From: Emticicia aquatilis
GTDB taxonomy: Bacteria; Bacteroidota; Bacteroidia; Cytophagales; Spirosomataceae
Direction: 5' to 3'
NCBI RefSeq assembly: GCF_014644295.1
Contig: NZ_BMKK01000007.1
Coordinates: 186,001-250,000, forward strand
DNA: 64,000 bases
Positions 26,350-34,863 of this stretch are shown one piece after another. Position numbers and translations under genes: made by a program. Below the pieces are notes generated by a model, which saw only the letters and a program-made list of their open reading frames with translations, was not told where the DNA came from and did no database searches. Numbering within the stretch: the first letter of the stretch is position 1; the number at the start of each line of letters is the position of its first letter.

Positions 26350-28002
26350 ATGTCTGTAATCAATAATAATTTGAAGAAATCAATTTGTAAAATTGAAATA
26401 TTAGATAACAATAAAGTAAAAAGTAGTTTCACTGGGTTTTATTTTGCACCACAATTAATTTTAACTGTAGGTCATCCATTTATAAATTCTGAAATTTTTT
26501 CTGAGGAGAAGAGAAACACAGAAAACCAGAGTCAAAGTGTTATCAAAATATATATTGAAAATGATTTTGTTTCATATGCCATAGTTGTGGAACAAAGATA
26601 TGAAATTGAAAAACCAAAAGAAGTGATAGATTTTGCAATACTAAAAGTAGATAAGCAAAATGAAAGCTTTTTGAAATTAGGTAGTGCAACTTATGCTAAA
26701 AAAGATTGTATCCTTTTGGGATATCCCTCAGATACATTAATGAATGACCCAAGATTTTTGCCAGTAAGAATTTTAGGCCAAATAAGGGATAATTTTGTTC
26801 AAATATCAGTGGATGGGAATCAAGAGGTTCCAGCCAATGGAATGAGTGGTAGCCCTTGTATAATTAATGGAGAAAAGCAGGTACTTGCCATTCAAACACA
26901 TTTTGACCCAAAGCAAAAAGTATTGTTTGGAATTACTATTGAATCAATAAAAAAGATATCTAAATATTTCAACAAACATTTGGTCTATAGACATGAAAAC
27001 ATTTACAATAATTTATTTGATAATGGACATGTAATTAGAATTAAAAATAATACTAATTCACAAATAAATAAACGATGGTCATTACTTATTAGTGATGAAA
27101 ATTTAGAAGATATCAATTACCAACTATTGCCACAATGGAATATAAAGTTGATTAATAAAGTAAATGAAATAATTCAAGATTTATTAAAACATCCCAATTT
27201 TATTAGTGAAAATGAATTAACTTACTATGAAATAGTTAAAGACCTAATTAAAGATGGAGTTAATCCATTAATGTATGCTCTTGATGAGTCTCCCTATAAC
27301 AATAACCATTTGAGGGTAGTTATAGACCCCACAAATTACTTTATAAATTTGGATTCTAAATGGAGTACTTTTTCAAAAGATAGTATTTCACATTCAATTT
27401 CAATAGTAGCAAATTTTAATGAATGCCAAAATAGAATAATTAAAAACCCTAATTTTGACTTGACATATGAGATAGGTATGAGCAAAGAGGTTGGTAATAT
27501 TAAGTATTTCGTAGATTGTGTAATAAATATATTAGTAGATATTACAATTGATAGAATAATATTTTACAAATATAATATTTTCCCTCTTTTATTTATTGAA
27601 TCAAACTTGGGATTAAATTTCTCAAAAATGAAAGTAGCATTTGCAAAACAAGAGATGAGAAAATCATATGGTTTAGATTTTTCAGAAATTGATATAAACT
27701 ATATATCACTGGCATCGCTAACTCGAATATCATTAAATCATATGGATATTAGCACTAACATGTTAAAAAATATTTTAAATAAATTTATTGAGTTTTTGTT
27801 GGCAAACTACTTTGATGATAGGAAGTTTGTAATAAAGATTACGAAAAGTACAATTAAAGCACATGAAAGAGGATTAAAAGAAGAAACATTAAGAAGAATT
27901 TTTGGTACTTATAAAATAGGAGCTACAAAAGCCTTTGAAGTCAGTAAATATTATGAATTGAATTCTATCTCACAATTTATAAGTATAGTAAATATATGTT
28001 AG
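26350..28002 (+). CDS. Trypsin-like serine protease with long uncharacterised C-terminus
   Basis: 550 residues. Protease domain 1-200 with the full triad: H42 (ILTVGHPFINSE), D94 (EVIDFAILKVDK) and S166 (ANGMSGSPCII). There is no signal peptide, so it acts in the cytoplasm. Residues 210-550 are helical and unrecognised (SLLISDENLEDINYQLLPQW; IDPTNYFINLDSKWSTFSKD); they may be an effector-associated or target-sensing module. Overlap of 7 nt with the downstream gene and a 1-nt gap upstream make a tight three-gene operon. The cassette fits the logic of protease-triggered conflict systems. Confidence 0.75.
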   Translation: MSVINNNLKKSICKIEILDNNKVKSSFTGFYFAPQLILTVGHPFINSEIFSEEKRNTENQSQSVIKIYIENDFVSYAIVVEQRYEIEKPKEVIDFAILKVDKQNESFLKLGSATYAKKDCILLGYPSDTLMNDPRFLPVRILGQIRDNFVQISVDGNQEVPANGMSGSPCIINGEKQVLAIQTHFDPKQKVLFGITIESIKKISKYFNKHLVYRHENIYNNLFDNGHVIRIKNNTNSQINKRWSLLISDENLEDINYQLLPQWNIKLINKVNEIIQDLLKHPNFISENELTYYEIVKDLIKDGVNPLMYALDESPYNNNHLRVVIDPTNYFINLDSKWSTFSKDSISHSISIVANFNECQNRIIKNPNFDLTYEIGMSKEVGNIKYFVDCVINILVDITIDRIIFYKYNIFPLLFIESNLGLNFSKMKVAFAKQEMRKSYGLDFSEIDINYISLASLTRISLNHMDISTNMLKNILNKFIEFLLANYFDDRKFVIKITKSTIKAHERGLKEETLRRIFGTYKIGATKAFEVSKYYELNSISQFISIVNIC

Positions 28003-29105
28003 GATGTATTGTTGAATTATTTGGAGTAAGAGATAAAGCTGAATATGACCATATTGAGTATGAGAGAGATTTGTCTGATTTCAGAAATTCAATATTTATT
28101 TCATTAAAGAAAAAGTTTAATGGAATAACAGATAATAAATCTTTTGAAGTCCTTTTTTTTAGAGATTTTTTATATCTATTTACAACATGTACAGATGATT
28201 TGATAAATGTTTTAAACAGCCTGCAAGATAGTCTTATAAAAAAAGGATTACTTTATAGAGCTTCACTAATTGAAATAAAAAAAACTGAAGATAATGTTTT
28301 TATATTTTCTAAAGAGTTACAAGAATTTAATCACAGTAAGGTTACCTTTATTAAGTCAACCCATGAGAGTGTTTTATTATATAGCAAACTCCTTGAGTTG
28401 AAAGGGGTTGGTATAAATGTAAATTTAAAAAATACCAATCCTGATAAGTTTCTTGAGAATTTTTGGGTTTCCCAATCAAATGTTTCTAAAAATAGTTATA
28501 ATACATTCATTGATCTAAAAATACCACAGTCTGTTTTAATAAATGAAAGCTATTATCCAACAGTTTTATCTCTATTTAAAAGGTCTGGTATTAATAAAAA
28601 AATTGGAGTATTTTACATACCTTTTTATTACAATATTTTGAAACAATTGAGTATTAAAGAAATTAAACAAGGTGAAAAAAGTATTTTTGATAAAGAACAA
28701 AAGTTTGTATATTTTGAAAATTATCTATTGAGTCATGAATTCTTTTCAAATGAAATTCATATTAAAGGTATCGAATTAATAGTAGCTGTGATTGTTTCCA
28801 AATTATTTGATGATGATGTTTATACATATTCATCAAAAGCACTTTTTAATGAAATAAAAAAAATTATGATTAACTCAAATGTCACTTTAAAAGAGTTTTT
28901 AAGTAAGGTTGAAAGTTCTAAGATTGAAAGTGAAAATGGTTTTTCAAACATCAGATTATTAACAAATTATTACTTCTTGATTAAAAGAAAATGGATTAAA
29001 AATCTCTTATCTCGAAAAATAAGTGATGTTCCAAAATCAACAATTACAAAATCAGAATATAATAGATTTTTAAATTTTTGTTCAATTATTGATTATAATT
29101 ATTAA
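27996..29105 (+). CDS. Unknown protein, possible nucleotide-cyclase-like domain
   Basis: 369 residues. The first 150 have a pattern that recalls palm-domain nucleotide cyclases: CIVELFGVRDKAEYDHIEYE (first strand), FEVLFFRDFLYLFTTCTDDL in place of the usual FSDS, then LQDSLIKKGLLYRASLIEI. Catalytic Asp residues are not clearly conserved, so it may be a degenerate cyclase, or the resemblance may be chance. The remainder is helical. It overlaps the protease gene by 7 nt. It is likely the sensor or third partner of the protease cassette. Confidence 0.5.
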   Translation: MLGCIVELFGVRDKAEYDHIEYERDLSDFRNSIFISLKKKFNGITDNKSFEVLFFRDFLYLFTTCTDDLINVLNSLQDSLIKKGLLYRASLIEIKKTEDNVFIFSKELQEFNHSKVTFIKSTHESVLLYSKLLELKGVGINVNLKNTNPDKFLENFWVSQSNVSKNSYNTFIDLKIPQSVLINESYYPTVLSLFKRSGINKKIGVFYIPFYYNILKQLSIKEIKQGEKSIFDKEQKFVYFENYLLSHEFFSNEIHIKGIELIVAVIVSKLFDDDVYTYSSKALFNEIKKIMINSNVTLKEFLSKVESSKIESENGFSNIRLLTNYYFLIKRKWIKNLLSRKISDVPKSTITKSEYNRFLNFCSIIDYNY

Positions 29106-29128
29106 ATTAATTACATCCATAGTCCTTT

Positions 29129-30835
29129 TCATCTCTTAATTATCTTCTGAAACAAACCATCACTTTCATCCTCCAGCTTCAATAAATCTGCTGTAATTTC
29201 CTGCAAACTTCTGAGAGGCTTATATTGATAAAAATACTTGGTAAAGTTTATCTCATAGCCAACTTTATCTTTGGTTCTGTCCATCCAAGCATTAGGTAGG
29301 TGTGGTTTTACCTCTGTTTCAAAGTAGGTTTCTACATCAGTTGATAGGGGGATTCTTTCAAAATCTCTAAGGCTACCATCTGCTTTAGGTAGCTTTGATT
29401 TCTTATCTAACACTGGTGCATCATTTTCCATCAATGGCTGCTCAATAGTTACTTTGGTATAGCCAAAATACTCATTTGGAAACACCTTAACTATTGATTC
29501 ATCAGTAGGAAAGTGGTATTGCTTTATAATCTCATCTCTTTGCTCATCAGTGATAAACTTTCTTTTGCTACCCAATGATTTTTTCATGGTCTGGCAAAAA
29601 TTAGTAGCATTGATAAGCTGTACTTTACCTTTTCTGTTGGCTTTCTTTTTGTTGGTAACTATCCAGATATAGGTACTTATGCCAGTATTGAAAAAGAGTT
29701 GGTCAGGCAGAGCTACAATAGCTTCAAGCCAATCATTTTCAATTATCCATTTTCTGATTTCAGATTCACCAGAGCCAGCATCACCAGTAAACAAAGGAGA
29801 GCCATTAAAGACCACCCCAACTCTGCTACCTTTGGTTTCCATTTTAGCAATCATGTGTTGCAAGAATAGCAATGAACCATCAGAGCTTCTTGGAGTACCC
29901 ACAGCAAACCTTCCTTGTGGGTTTTGAGCTTCTGCTTCAACAAAATCCTGCTCAGATTTCCATGAAACTCCAAAAGGTGGATTAGTAATCATGTAATCAA
30001 AGGTTTTATCTTGGAGTTTATCTTCTGAAAGAGATGAACCTAAATGAATATTATTAGGGTTTTGCCCTGTAATGAGCATATCTGATTTACAGATGGCATA
30101 GGTTTGAGGATTGAGTTCCTGCCCAAATAGCCTAATGTCAATATCAGCATTAATATTTTCAAGAATCCATTCTTTACCAATGCTCAACATTCCACCTGTA
30201 CCACAACAAGGGTCAAAGATGCTTCTTATTTTGCCTTCACCTTGTAGGTCTTCCTTGTCTTCTGCAAATACCAATGCTACCAATAGTTTTACTACATCTC
30301 TTGGGGTATAGTGTTCTCCACTGGTTTCATTGCTCATCTCAGAGAATTTCCTCAGTAATTCCTCAAAAACCTGCCCCATAGTGTGGTTATTCACTACATC
30401 AGGGTGTAAATCAATCTCTTTGAACTTAGTGATAAGTAAGTATAACCTATTGTTTTTGAGAAGTTTTTCAATGGGTTTTTCTAACTGGAAATTCTCAATA
30501 ATTTCAAGGACATTCTTAGAATAGCCATTGAGGTAGTTTTGAAAATTGAGTTTTAGGCTATTGGCAGTAAGCCTTGATAAATCATATTGTGAATGATTAA
30601 AGAAACTCAAACCAATCTGATTTTGAATAATTGGGCTTGGGTCTTCAATTTTATCTTTGTAGGTATTGTAGAGTTCATGTACTTTATCTTTGTGAGGTTC
30701 AAGCACACAGTCCAGCCTTCTTAATACTACAAAAGGTAGGATTACATCTCCATATTCATGTTGTTTGAAAAGTCCTCTGAGTACATCATCACACACATTC
30801 CAGATAAAGGAAGAAATTTCTTGGTGGTTAGTCAT
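29129..30835 (-). CDS. hsdM: Type I restriction-modification DNA methyltransferase subunit M
   Basis: 568 residues. HsdM N-terminal helical domain (SSFIWNVCDDVLRGLFKQHE). The SAM-binding motif is SIFDPCCGTGGMLSIGKEWI, and the catalytic N6-adenine motif is MITNPPFGVSWKSE. GEHYTPRDVVKLLVAL is the usual family landmark. With HsdS it methylates one adenine on each strand of the target. It is encoded alone, with a protease cassette on the other strand between it and the rest of the system, and a family B repeat about 120 bp upstream of its start. Confidence 0.95.
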   Translation of the reverse strand: MTNHQEISSFIWNVCDDVLRGLFKQHEYGDVILPFVVLRRLDCVLEPHKDKVHELYNTYKDKIEDPSPIIQNQIGLSFFNHSQYDLSRLTANSLKLNFQNYLNGYSKNVLEIIENFQLEKPIEKLLKNNRLYLLITKFKEIDLHPDVVNNHTMGQVFEELLRKFSEMSNETSGEHYTPRDVVKLLVALVFAEDKEDLQGEGKIRSIFDPCCGTGGMLSIGKEWILENINADIDIRLFGQELNPQTYAICKSDMLITGQNPNNIHLGSSLSEDKLQDKTFDYMITNPPFGVSWKSEQDFVEAEAQNPQGRFAVGTPRSSDGSLLFLQHMIAKMETKGSRVGVVFNGSPLFTGDAGSGESEIRKWIIENDWLEAIVALPDQLFFNTGISTYIWIVTNKKKANRKGKVQLINATNFCQTMKKSLGSKRKFITDEQRDEIIKQYHFPTDESIVKVFPNEYFGYTKVTIEQPLMENDAPVLDKKSKLPKADGSLRDFERIPLSTDVETYFETEVKPHLPNAWMDRTKDKVGYEINFTKYFYQYKPLRSLQEITADLLKLEDESDGLFQKIIKR

Positions 30836-30950
30836 TGTATAATTTAGTATATTTTAAATAGATTGGCAATATACTAAAACTCCTGCCATTTGTAAAATTG
30901 GTTTATTTTATAGTACAAAAAAGCCCCAACCATTTGACTGATTGAGGCTG

Positions 30951-31010
30951 ATTATTACTTTTCTTTGGAGATGGATTACATTTAATTTGAAGGCAACTCC
31001 AAGAGAAGAT
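30951..31010. repeat. Repeat family B, copy 3, upstream of hsdM
   Basis: ATTATTACTTTTCTTTGGAG on the left and GGCAACTCCAAGAGAAG on the right. Two arm changes (TTTTC for CTTCC, GAGAAG for GAAAAG) are partly compensatory in the outer stem. A weak family A-like inverted repeat (GCCCCAACC with TTGAGGC, 30922-30948) lies just before it. Confidence 0.7.
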
Positions 31011-31023
31011 ATTGAGTTTAACT

Positions 31024-31641
31024 TTAAGCTTCTATAATGCCTTCTTCTTTTAGGAAGTCTAAAATTTCTAATGGAGAATTCTGGGCTTTGAACATCTCAT
31101 AAGCTACCTCCATAGTTGTTCTGAAATATTCCAGTTGATTTAAAGTTTCAATTCTTAATAAATCATCTTCTGTTGACTGAGAGAAAATGTCATGTTGGGT
31201 AATTTGACTTGATTCATCTTCATTAGAAATATTCAGCATTGGAAAGGTTTGTTTAATTCCTGCATTTTGAATTGAGTCCATTTTGTATCGAGTTTCAATG
31301 TATTCAACAAGTCCTTCATTGTGCTTAATTGGTGAAAATGTATCCTCTAAAAAAAAATAAATGATATTGTCATAAATGGTTCTACCATCCTCATCATATT
31401 CATCAATATCTAATTCTCCATTAATTAGCTCTACAAGCATTTTCTTTAAAAAGTCAATAAATTGAATTAGGCACTCTATTTCTTTTCTGAATATTACTGC
31501 TTGAGTATATAAATTTGCATGTATCTCTTTTTCATTTTTATCACCCAGCACCCTTTGTTTTTTATAGGAAGCAGTGATTAATATTAAAGTTTCAAGCTCC
31601 CAAAATTTCAATTTACTTCTTAGAATTTGTAATATTTTCAT
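31024..31641 (-). CDS. Hypothetical island protein
   Basis: 205 residues, predicted mostly helical (FRKEIECLIQFIDFLKKMLV; ETLNQLEYFRTTMEVAYEMF), with an acidic middle (INGELDIDEYDEDGRTIYDN). No known motif. It is upstream of hsdM on the same strand, with the family B copy between them, and so may or may not share a transcript with it. Confidence 0.6.
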   Translation of the reverse strand: MKILQILRSKLKFWELETLILITASYKKQRVLGDKNEKEIHANLYTQAVIFRKEIECLIQFIDFLKKMLVELINGELDIDEYDEDGRTIYDNIIYFFLEDTFSPIKHNEGLVEYIETRYKMDSIQNAGIKQTFPMLNISNEDESSQITQHDIFSQSTEDDLLRIETLNQLEYFRTTMEVAYEMFKAQNSPLEILDFLKEEGIIEA

Positions 31642-31669
31642 TTTTTTATAAAATTTATTGTTTTCAACT

Positions 31670-31768
31670 CCTTGTTTTTGGAGTTTTTAAATGATTAAAC
31701 TGTGCTTTCATCATATTCTCTTGAAGTAAAATTTTCAAATTGTTATTTGTAGATAACTCCAAGAAAAG
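31670..31768. repeat. Repeat family B, stretched copy
   Basis: Left arm CCTTGTTTTTGGAGTTTTT at 31670-31688 and right arm GATAACTCCAAGAAAAG at 31752-31768, with about 65 nt between them against about 25 in the other copies. The right arm and its flank are well conserved; the left arm is degenerate. Confidence 0.55.
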
Positions 31769-31790
31769 ATTAGAAAGATTGATGTAAGTA

Positions 31791-31836
31791 CCCAACCAAA
31801 ACAATGATTATATTAATATAAATATATTGGTTAGGG
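31791..31836. repeat. Repeat family A, copy 3
   Basis: CCCAACCAA (31791-31799) and TTGGTTAGG (31827-31835), 8 of 9 positions pairing, with an AT-rich spacer. It is followed on the plus strand by GGGGCTTTTTTT, so this copy could also act as a terminator. It lies between a minus-strand gene start and the end of the next. Confidence 0.65.
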
Positions 31837-31843
31837 GCTTTTT

Positions 31844-32113
31844 TTAGTTAATTAAATCAATTTTGCTGGCTGTGATATTGTTAAAAAACCTATCCTTGAC
31901 TCTTCTTGCCTTCAGATTTGCTACAACTAATACATGATTTCCAACTACAATATTTGGATTATTTATTTTGTCATTCCAAACTTCCACTGCAATGCTTCTT
32001 GGGAATTTGCCTGATTCAATTTCAAGTAAAAACTCTACTTTCTTACTTACTTCTTCATTTATAGTCATTTCAACTACTGGAAAGACTTCTTTGATTTCAC
32101 CAATAAAGTTCAT
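31844..32113 (-). CDS. DUF3127-like single-strand-binding OB-fold protein
   Basis: 89 residues, close to the DUF3127 family that resembles SSB. Landmarks are FLLEIESGKFPRSIAVEVWN, then DKINNPNIVVGNHVLVVANL and a final strand FFNNITASKI. The N-terminal strand (FIGEIKEVFPVVEMTI) corresponds to the first OB strand. Role is probably in replication or recombination of the island, next to the RepA-like ATPase gene 67 bp upstream. A family A palindrome starts 18 bp upstream of its ATG. Confidence 0.75.
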   Translation of the reverse strand: MNFIGEIKEVFPVVEMTINEEVSKKVEFLLEIESGKFPRSIAVEVWNDKINNPNIVVGNHVLVVANLKARRVKDRFFNNITASKIDLIN

Positions 32114-32131
32114 TTTGTTTTATTATTTAAG

Positions 32132-32173
32132 CCAACCAACACATTAATATCTATATAGTAAGATATTGGTTGG
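32132..32173. repeat. Repeat family A, copy 4, directly upstream of the DUF3127 gene
   Basis: CCAACCAA (32132-32139) and TTGGTTGG (32166-32173), perfect 8-bp arms with a 26-bp AT-rich spacer containing ATCTATATAGTAAGAT. It starts 18 bp before the ATG at 32113, the same arrangement as copy 2 before the propeller gene. Confidence 0.75.
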
Positions 32174-32180
32174 GTTGGTT

Positions 32181-33293
32181 TTAAATTAATTCTAATTCTT
32201 CTTGTGGCAATGCAGCCAGATTGTATCTTGTTGGTTTGCCATTTACAGTTTTACTAATCAATCTGCAAGGGATATTTTCACTATTCAATAACTCCAATTT
32301 ACATTGCTCTATTTCTCTTAATCTAACTTTTGAAGTATTATCTGTACAATTAAATTGTGTATTGATAGCTTGAAGAATTTCTTGTTGAGAGTATTCTCTT
32401 GACTCTTCCATGAAACTACCCAAGAAATCTGCAACTTCTTCATTTTCAGCCTTTTGTCTTCTATCTGATAATACAGCTTTAACTTCAGAAGCTTTTGCTA
32501 ATACCAAGCCTTTTTGAGTTTCATCATATTTAATATAGATATTTTCAGGCTTCTTGGCACTTCTCAATTTCATGAATTTCAGCCTAATCAAATCAGTATC
32601 TTCATTGCTTTTGTTCTTTTCAAAACCAATACTGAATACTGTTGAGGCTTTATTAGTACCTTCTGTTCCAAGATGCCCTCTGGCTTTATCAGAACCTGGG
32701 TTTTGATGAATGATTAGGAGAAATGTGGCATCTTCATCCTCTGCTAAATTGCCTATATAATCATACAACTCCATTGATTCTGATGGGTCATTAAAATTGC
32801 TTATACAGTCAGTTACTACATCTAAAACTACAAACAGGTGATTAGTTGTGGTTCTTCTAACATCACTTAGAAATACTTTTAGGGCGTTTAATCTGTCCTT
32901 TCTCTCTACCTTTTTGAGGCTGGTAAATCTAAAATTTGTACCATCAGTGTTACAAGAATTGGCTAAAATACTCTTTATTGATTGTGGGAATTCTTCTATA
33001 GTATTTCTTTCAGTGTCCAAATAGCAGACAGTTATTGGGTCACTGGCTAATTTTTTAAAGCCTAAAAATTCAGACTTACAACCTTTATCAAGTAAGAGAG
33101 AACAAAGCCCTTCTCCAAGTCTTGATTTGTGAGAACCAAACCCACCCTGTATAGAATTAATAGTTCCTTTTCTGATAATACCAATCCCATCTCTTTCTAT
33201 TAATGCAGGGGCAATTCTAATTTCTTGTGTTGCTCTTGCTTTGACTAATTTTTCAATTTCCAACAATGTGGAAAGCAGTTGCTCTTGACTCAT
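32181..33293 (-). CDS. RepA-like AAA_25 ATPase
   Basis: 370 residues. Walker A-like NSIQGGFGSHKSRLGEGLCS near residue 45 (G-S-H-K-S in place of G-K-S/T, as in RepA-type RecA-fold helicases). Walker B is HLFVVLDVVTDCISNF, and the sensor strand is FLLIIHQNPGSDKARGHLGT. The C-terminus has a winged-helix-like part (QQEILQAINTQFNCTDNTSK). It is the likely replication initiator/helicase of the island. It overlaps the stop codon of the excisionase-like gene by 1 nt, so the pair is coupled. Confidence 0.8.
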   Translation of the reverse strand: MSQEQLLSTLLEIEKLVKARATQEIRIAPALIERDGIGIIRKGTINSIQGGFGSHKSRLGEGLCSLLLDKGCKSEFLGFKKLASDPITVCYLDTERNTIEEFPQSIKSILANSCNTDGTNFRFTSLKKVERKDRLNALKVFLSDVRRTTTNHLFVVLDVVTDCISNFNDPSESMELYDYIGNLAEDEDATFLLIIHQNPGSDKARGHLGTEGTNKASTVFSIGFEKNKSNEDTDLIRLKFMKLRSAKKPENIYIKYDETQKGLVLAKASEVKAVLSDRRQKAENEEVADFLGSFMEESREYSQQEILQAINTQFNCTDNTSKVRLREIEQCKLELLNSENIPCRLISKTVNGKPTRYNLAALPQEELELI

Positions 33294-33616
33294 TATTTTG
33301 ATAATTTTAAGTTATTGAATAGTTCCTTTTTTGTACTCTTTCTCCCTTCATGTAGCCAAGATTCAAGCTCTTTTCTTTCAAAGTAAAGCTTCTTACCTTT
33401 CTTGATGTAAGGAATGAATCTATTGCTAACATATCCATAAAGGGTTGGCTTTGCTACATTTAAGTAGGTACATGCCTGGTCAAGTGTCAAATATTTTGAT
33501 TCAGGCAAAGGGTCTATTTTTTGAGGAAGGCTAAACTGTTGAACTGCTACATTCACTGCATTCTGGATGAGTGTTTGGAGTTCTGAGGGGGTAATTAACA
33601 CCATTTGCTGATACAT
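33293..33616 (-). CDS. Helix-turn-helix (excisionase/MerR-like) protein
   Basis: 107 residues. HTH_17 pattern at 44-100: KYLTLDQACTYLNVAKPTLY, then GYVSNRFIPYIKKGKKLYFE and RKELESWLHEGR. In Bacteroidota islands such genes sit between the integrase and a RepA-like ATPase and act as recombination directionality factor or regulator. It is coupled to the ATPase gene downstream. Confidence 0.85.
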   Translation of the reverse strand: MYQQMVLITPSELQTLIQNAVNVAVQQFSLPQKIDPLPESKYLTLDQACTYLNVAKPTLYGYVSNRFIPYIKKGKKLYFERKELESWLHEGRKSTKKELFNNLKLSK

Positions 33617-33759
33617 AACTTTTATTAAATAAATGATTATGTACCAAAATTATGTAGGCTACAAATGGTGTTTTTTAAAGAAGTATTGGCAGTAAAAACA
33701 AAATATTAACAGTACTAACAAAGTACTTTTGTGGTATTGGTGGTAGTATAAATAGTTAT

Positions 33760-34749
33760 CTATGACTTTTTATGAAAGTTATCAAAAACCTTATCATAGT
33801 CAAACTTTGTAAAATTGTCTGTCAAAAGTTTCACATATTTGGGTTTACAATTTTTTGTACTCTCATAATCAAATTTTGCATTATTATAAAATTGGTAAAA
33901 TTTGTATATTACACTTTGTCTCTCTCCATCCTCTACATTTAATTCAATTTTATTTGGAAGAGGATAATTATCATTAATAAAGATTTCTATAATAAAAGTT
34001 TTAAATTGCTCTTCTGTTAAATGGGGTTTGCCATTCTTACTTTTAGTTGTAGTTAGGGGTTTAAAGTGTTCCCAAACCATTTTTAATGGCATATTATTAA
34101 ACCTAACAATGCAATTAAAGTCAATGTCTATAATTTCTTCAAGTGGCTTTTGGGTTTGTGTTTCTCCAGTTTTTTGTTTCTTTATCCAATTTACTGAATC
34201 TTGTAAAAATAAATTGAGTAAATTTTTAGTAATTCCATCTTGTGCTGGAACTATATAATCTTGGTTCTCTGATAATTCTAAAAAATAGTTTAGTTTTAGT
34301 AACATTCCTTCATTAAAGCTATTTCTATTGACATCAGTCACATCTTTCATTAAGGAGTTGGCAAAGCATTTTTTCAAAAATCCTAATTGAGATTTGTACA
34401 GCTTAACTAAATCATCATGGAAACAGTCTTTTACTTCTTCAAATATTTCACCATTATCACTGTAAATAGTTTTCTTGTAGTAAGTAAGTTTTGAAGGATT
34501 TATAATTAAGTAATCTGTGAAATTTTTATGCAAGATAATTTCTCCACCATCAGCCTCGCGTGCAGAATAACCTACATAATCATCATACTTTCTTGGCTCA
34601 AAAATGTATGTGCCATCTTCATCTATTTTATAAGTGCTTAATTCAAAATCTAAGATTGAATACTTTTTCTTCATATTTTCATATCCACCTTTCTCTATAT
34701 GTTCTTGAAGAAAAGTGAAAAATGAATTCATGTCTTCTATTTTATCCAT
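33760..34749 (-). CDS. Hypothetical protein next to the integrase
   Basis: 329 residues, no motif recognised. It has a helical N-terminus (MNSFFTFLQEHIEKGGYENM), a beta-rich middle (DEDGTYIFEPRKYDDYVGYS) and helices near the end (LTEEQFKTFIIEIFINDNYP). It is in the backbone segment between integrase and excisionase-like gene, where accessory proteins of unknown function are common. A left arm of repeat family B (CTTCCCTTGGAGTGG, 34775-34789) lies upstream. Confidence 0.6.
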   Translation of the reverse strand: MDKIEDMNSFFTFLQEHIEKGGYENMKKKYSILDFELSTYKIDEDGTYIFEPRKYDDYVGYSAREADGGEIILHKNFTDYLIINPSKLTYYKKTIYSDNGEIFEEVKDCFHDDLVKLYKSQLGFLKKCFANSLMKDVTDVNRNSFNEGMLLKLNYFLELSENQDYIVPAQDGITKNLLNLFLQDSVNWIKKQKTGETQTQKPLEEIIDIDFNCIVRFNNMPLKMVWEHFKPLTTTKSKNGKPHLTEEQFKTFIIEIFINDNYPLPNKIELNVEDGERQSVIYKFYQFYNNAKFDYESTKNCKPKYVKLLTDNFTKFDYDKVFDNFHKKS

Positions 34750-34863
34750 GCTTTTTTAAATAATTGTATTTATAGCTTCCCTTGGAGTGGGCAAATTTAA
34801 AAATTAAGAAACATCTATTTTGACTTGTTTAGATGTAATTGGACACATTTCATATCAAAAAAA

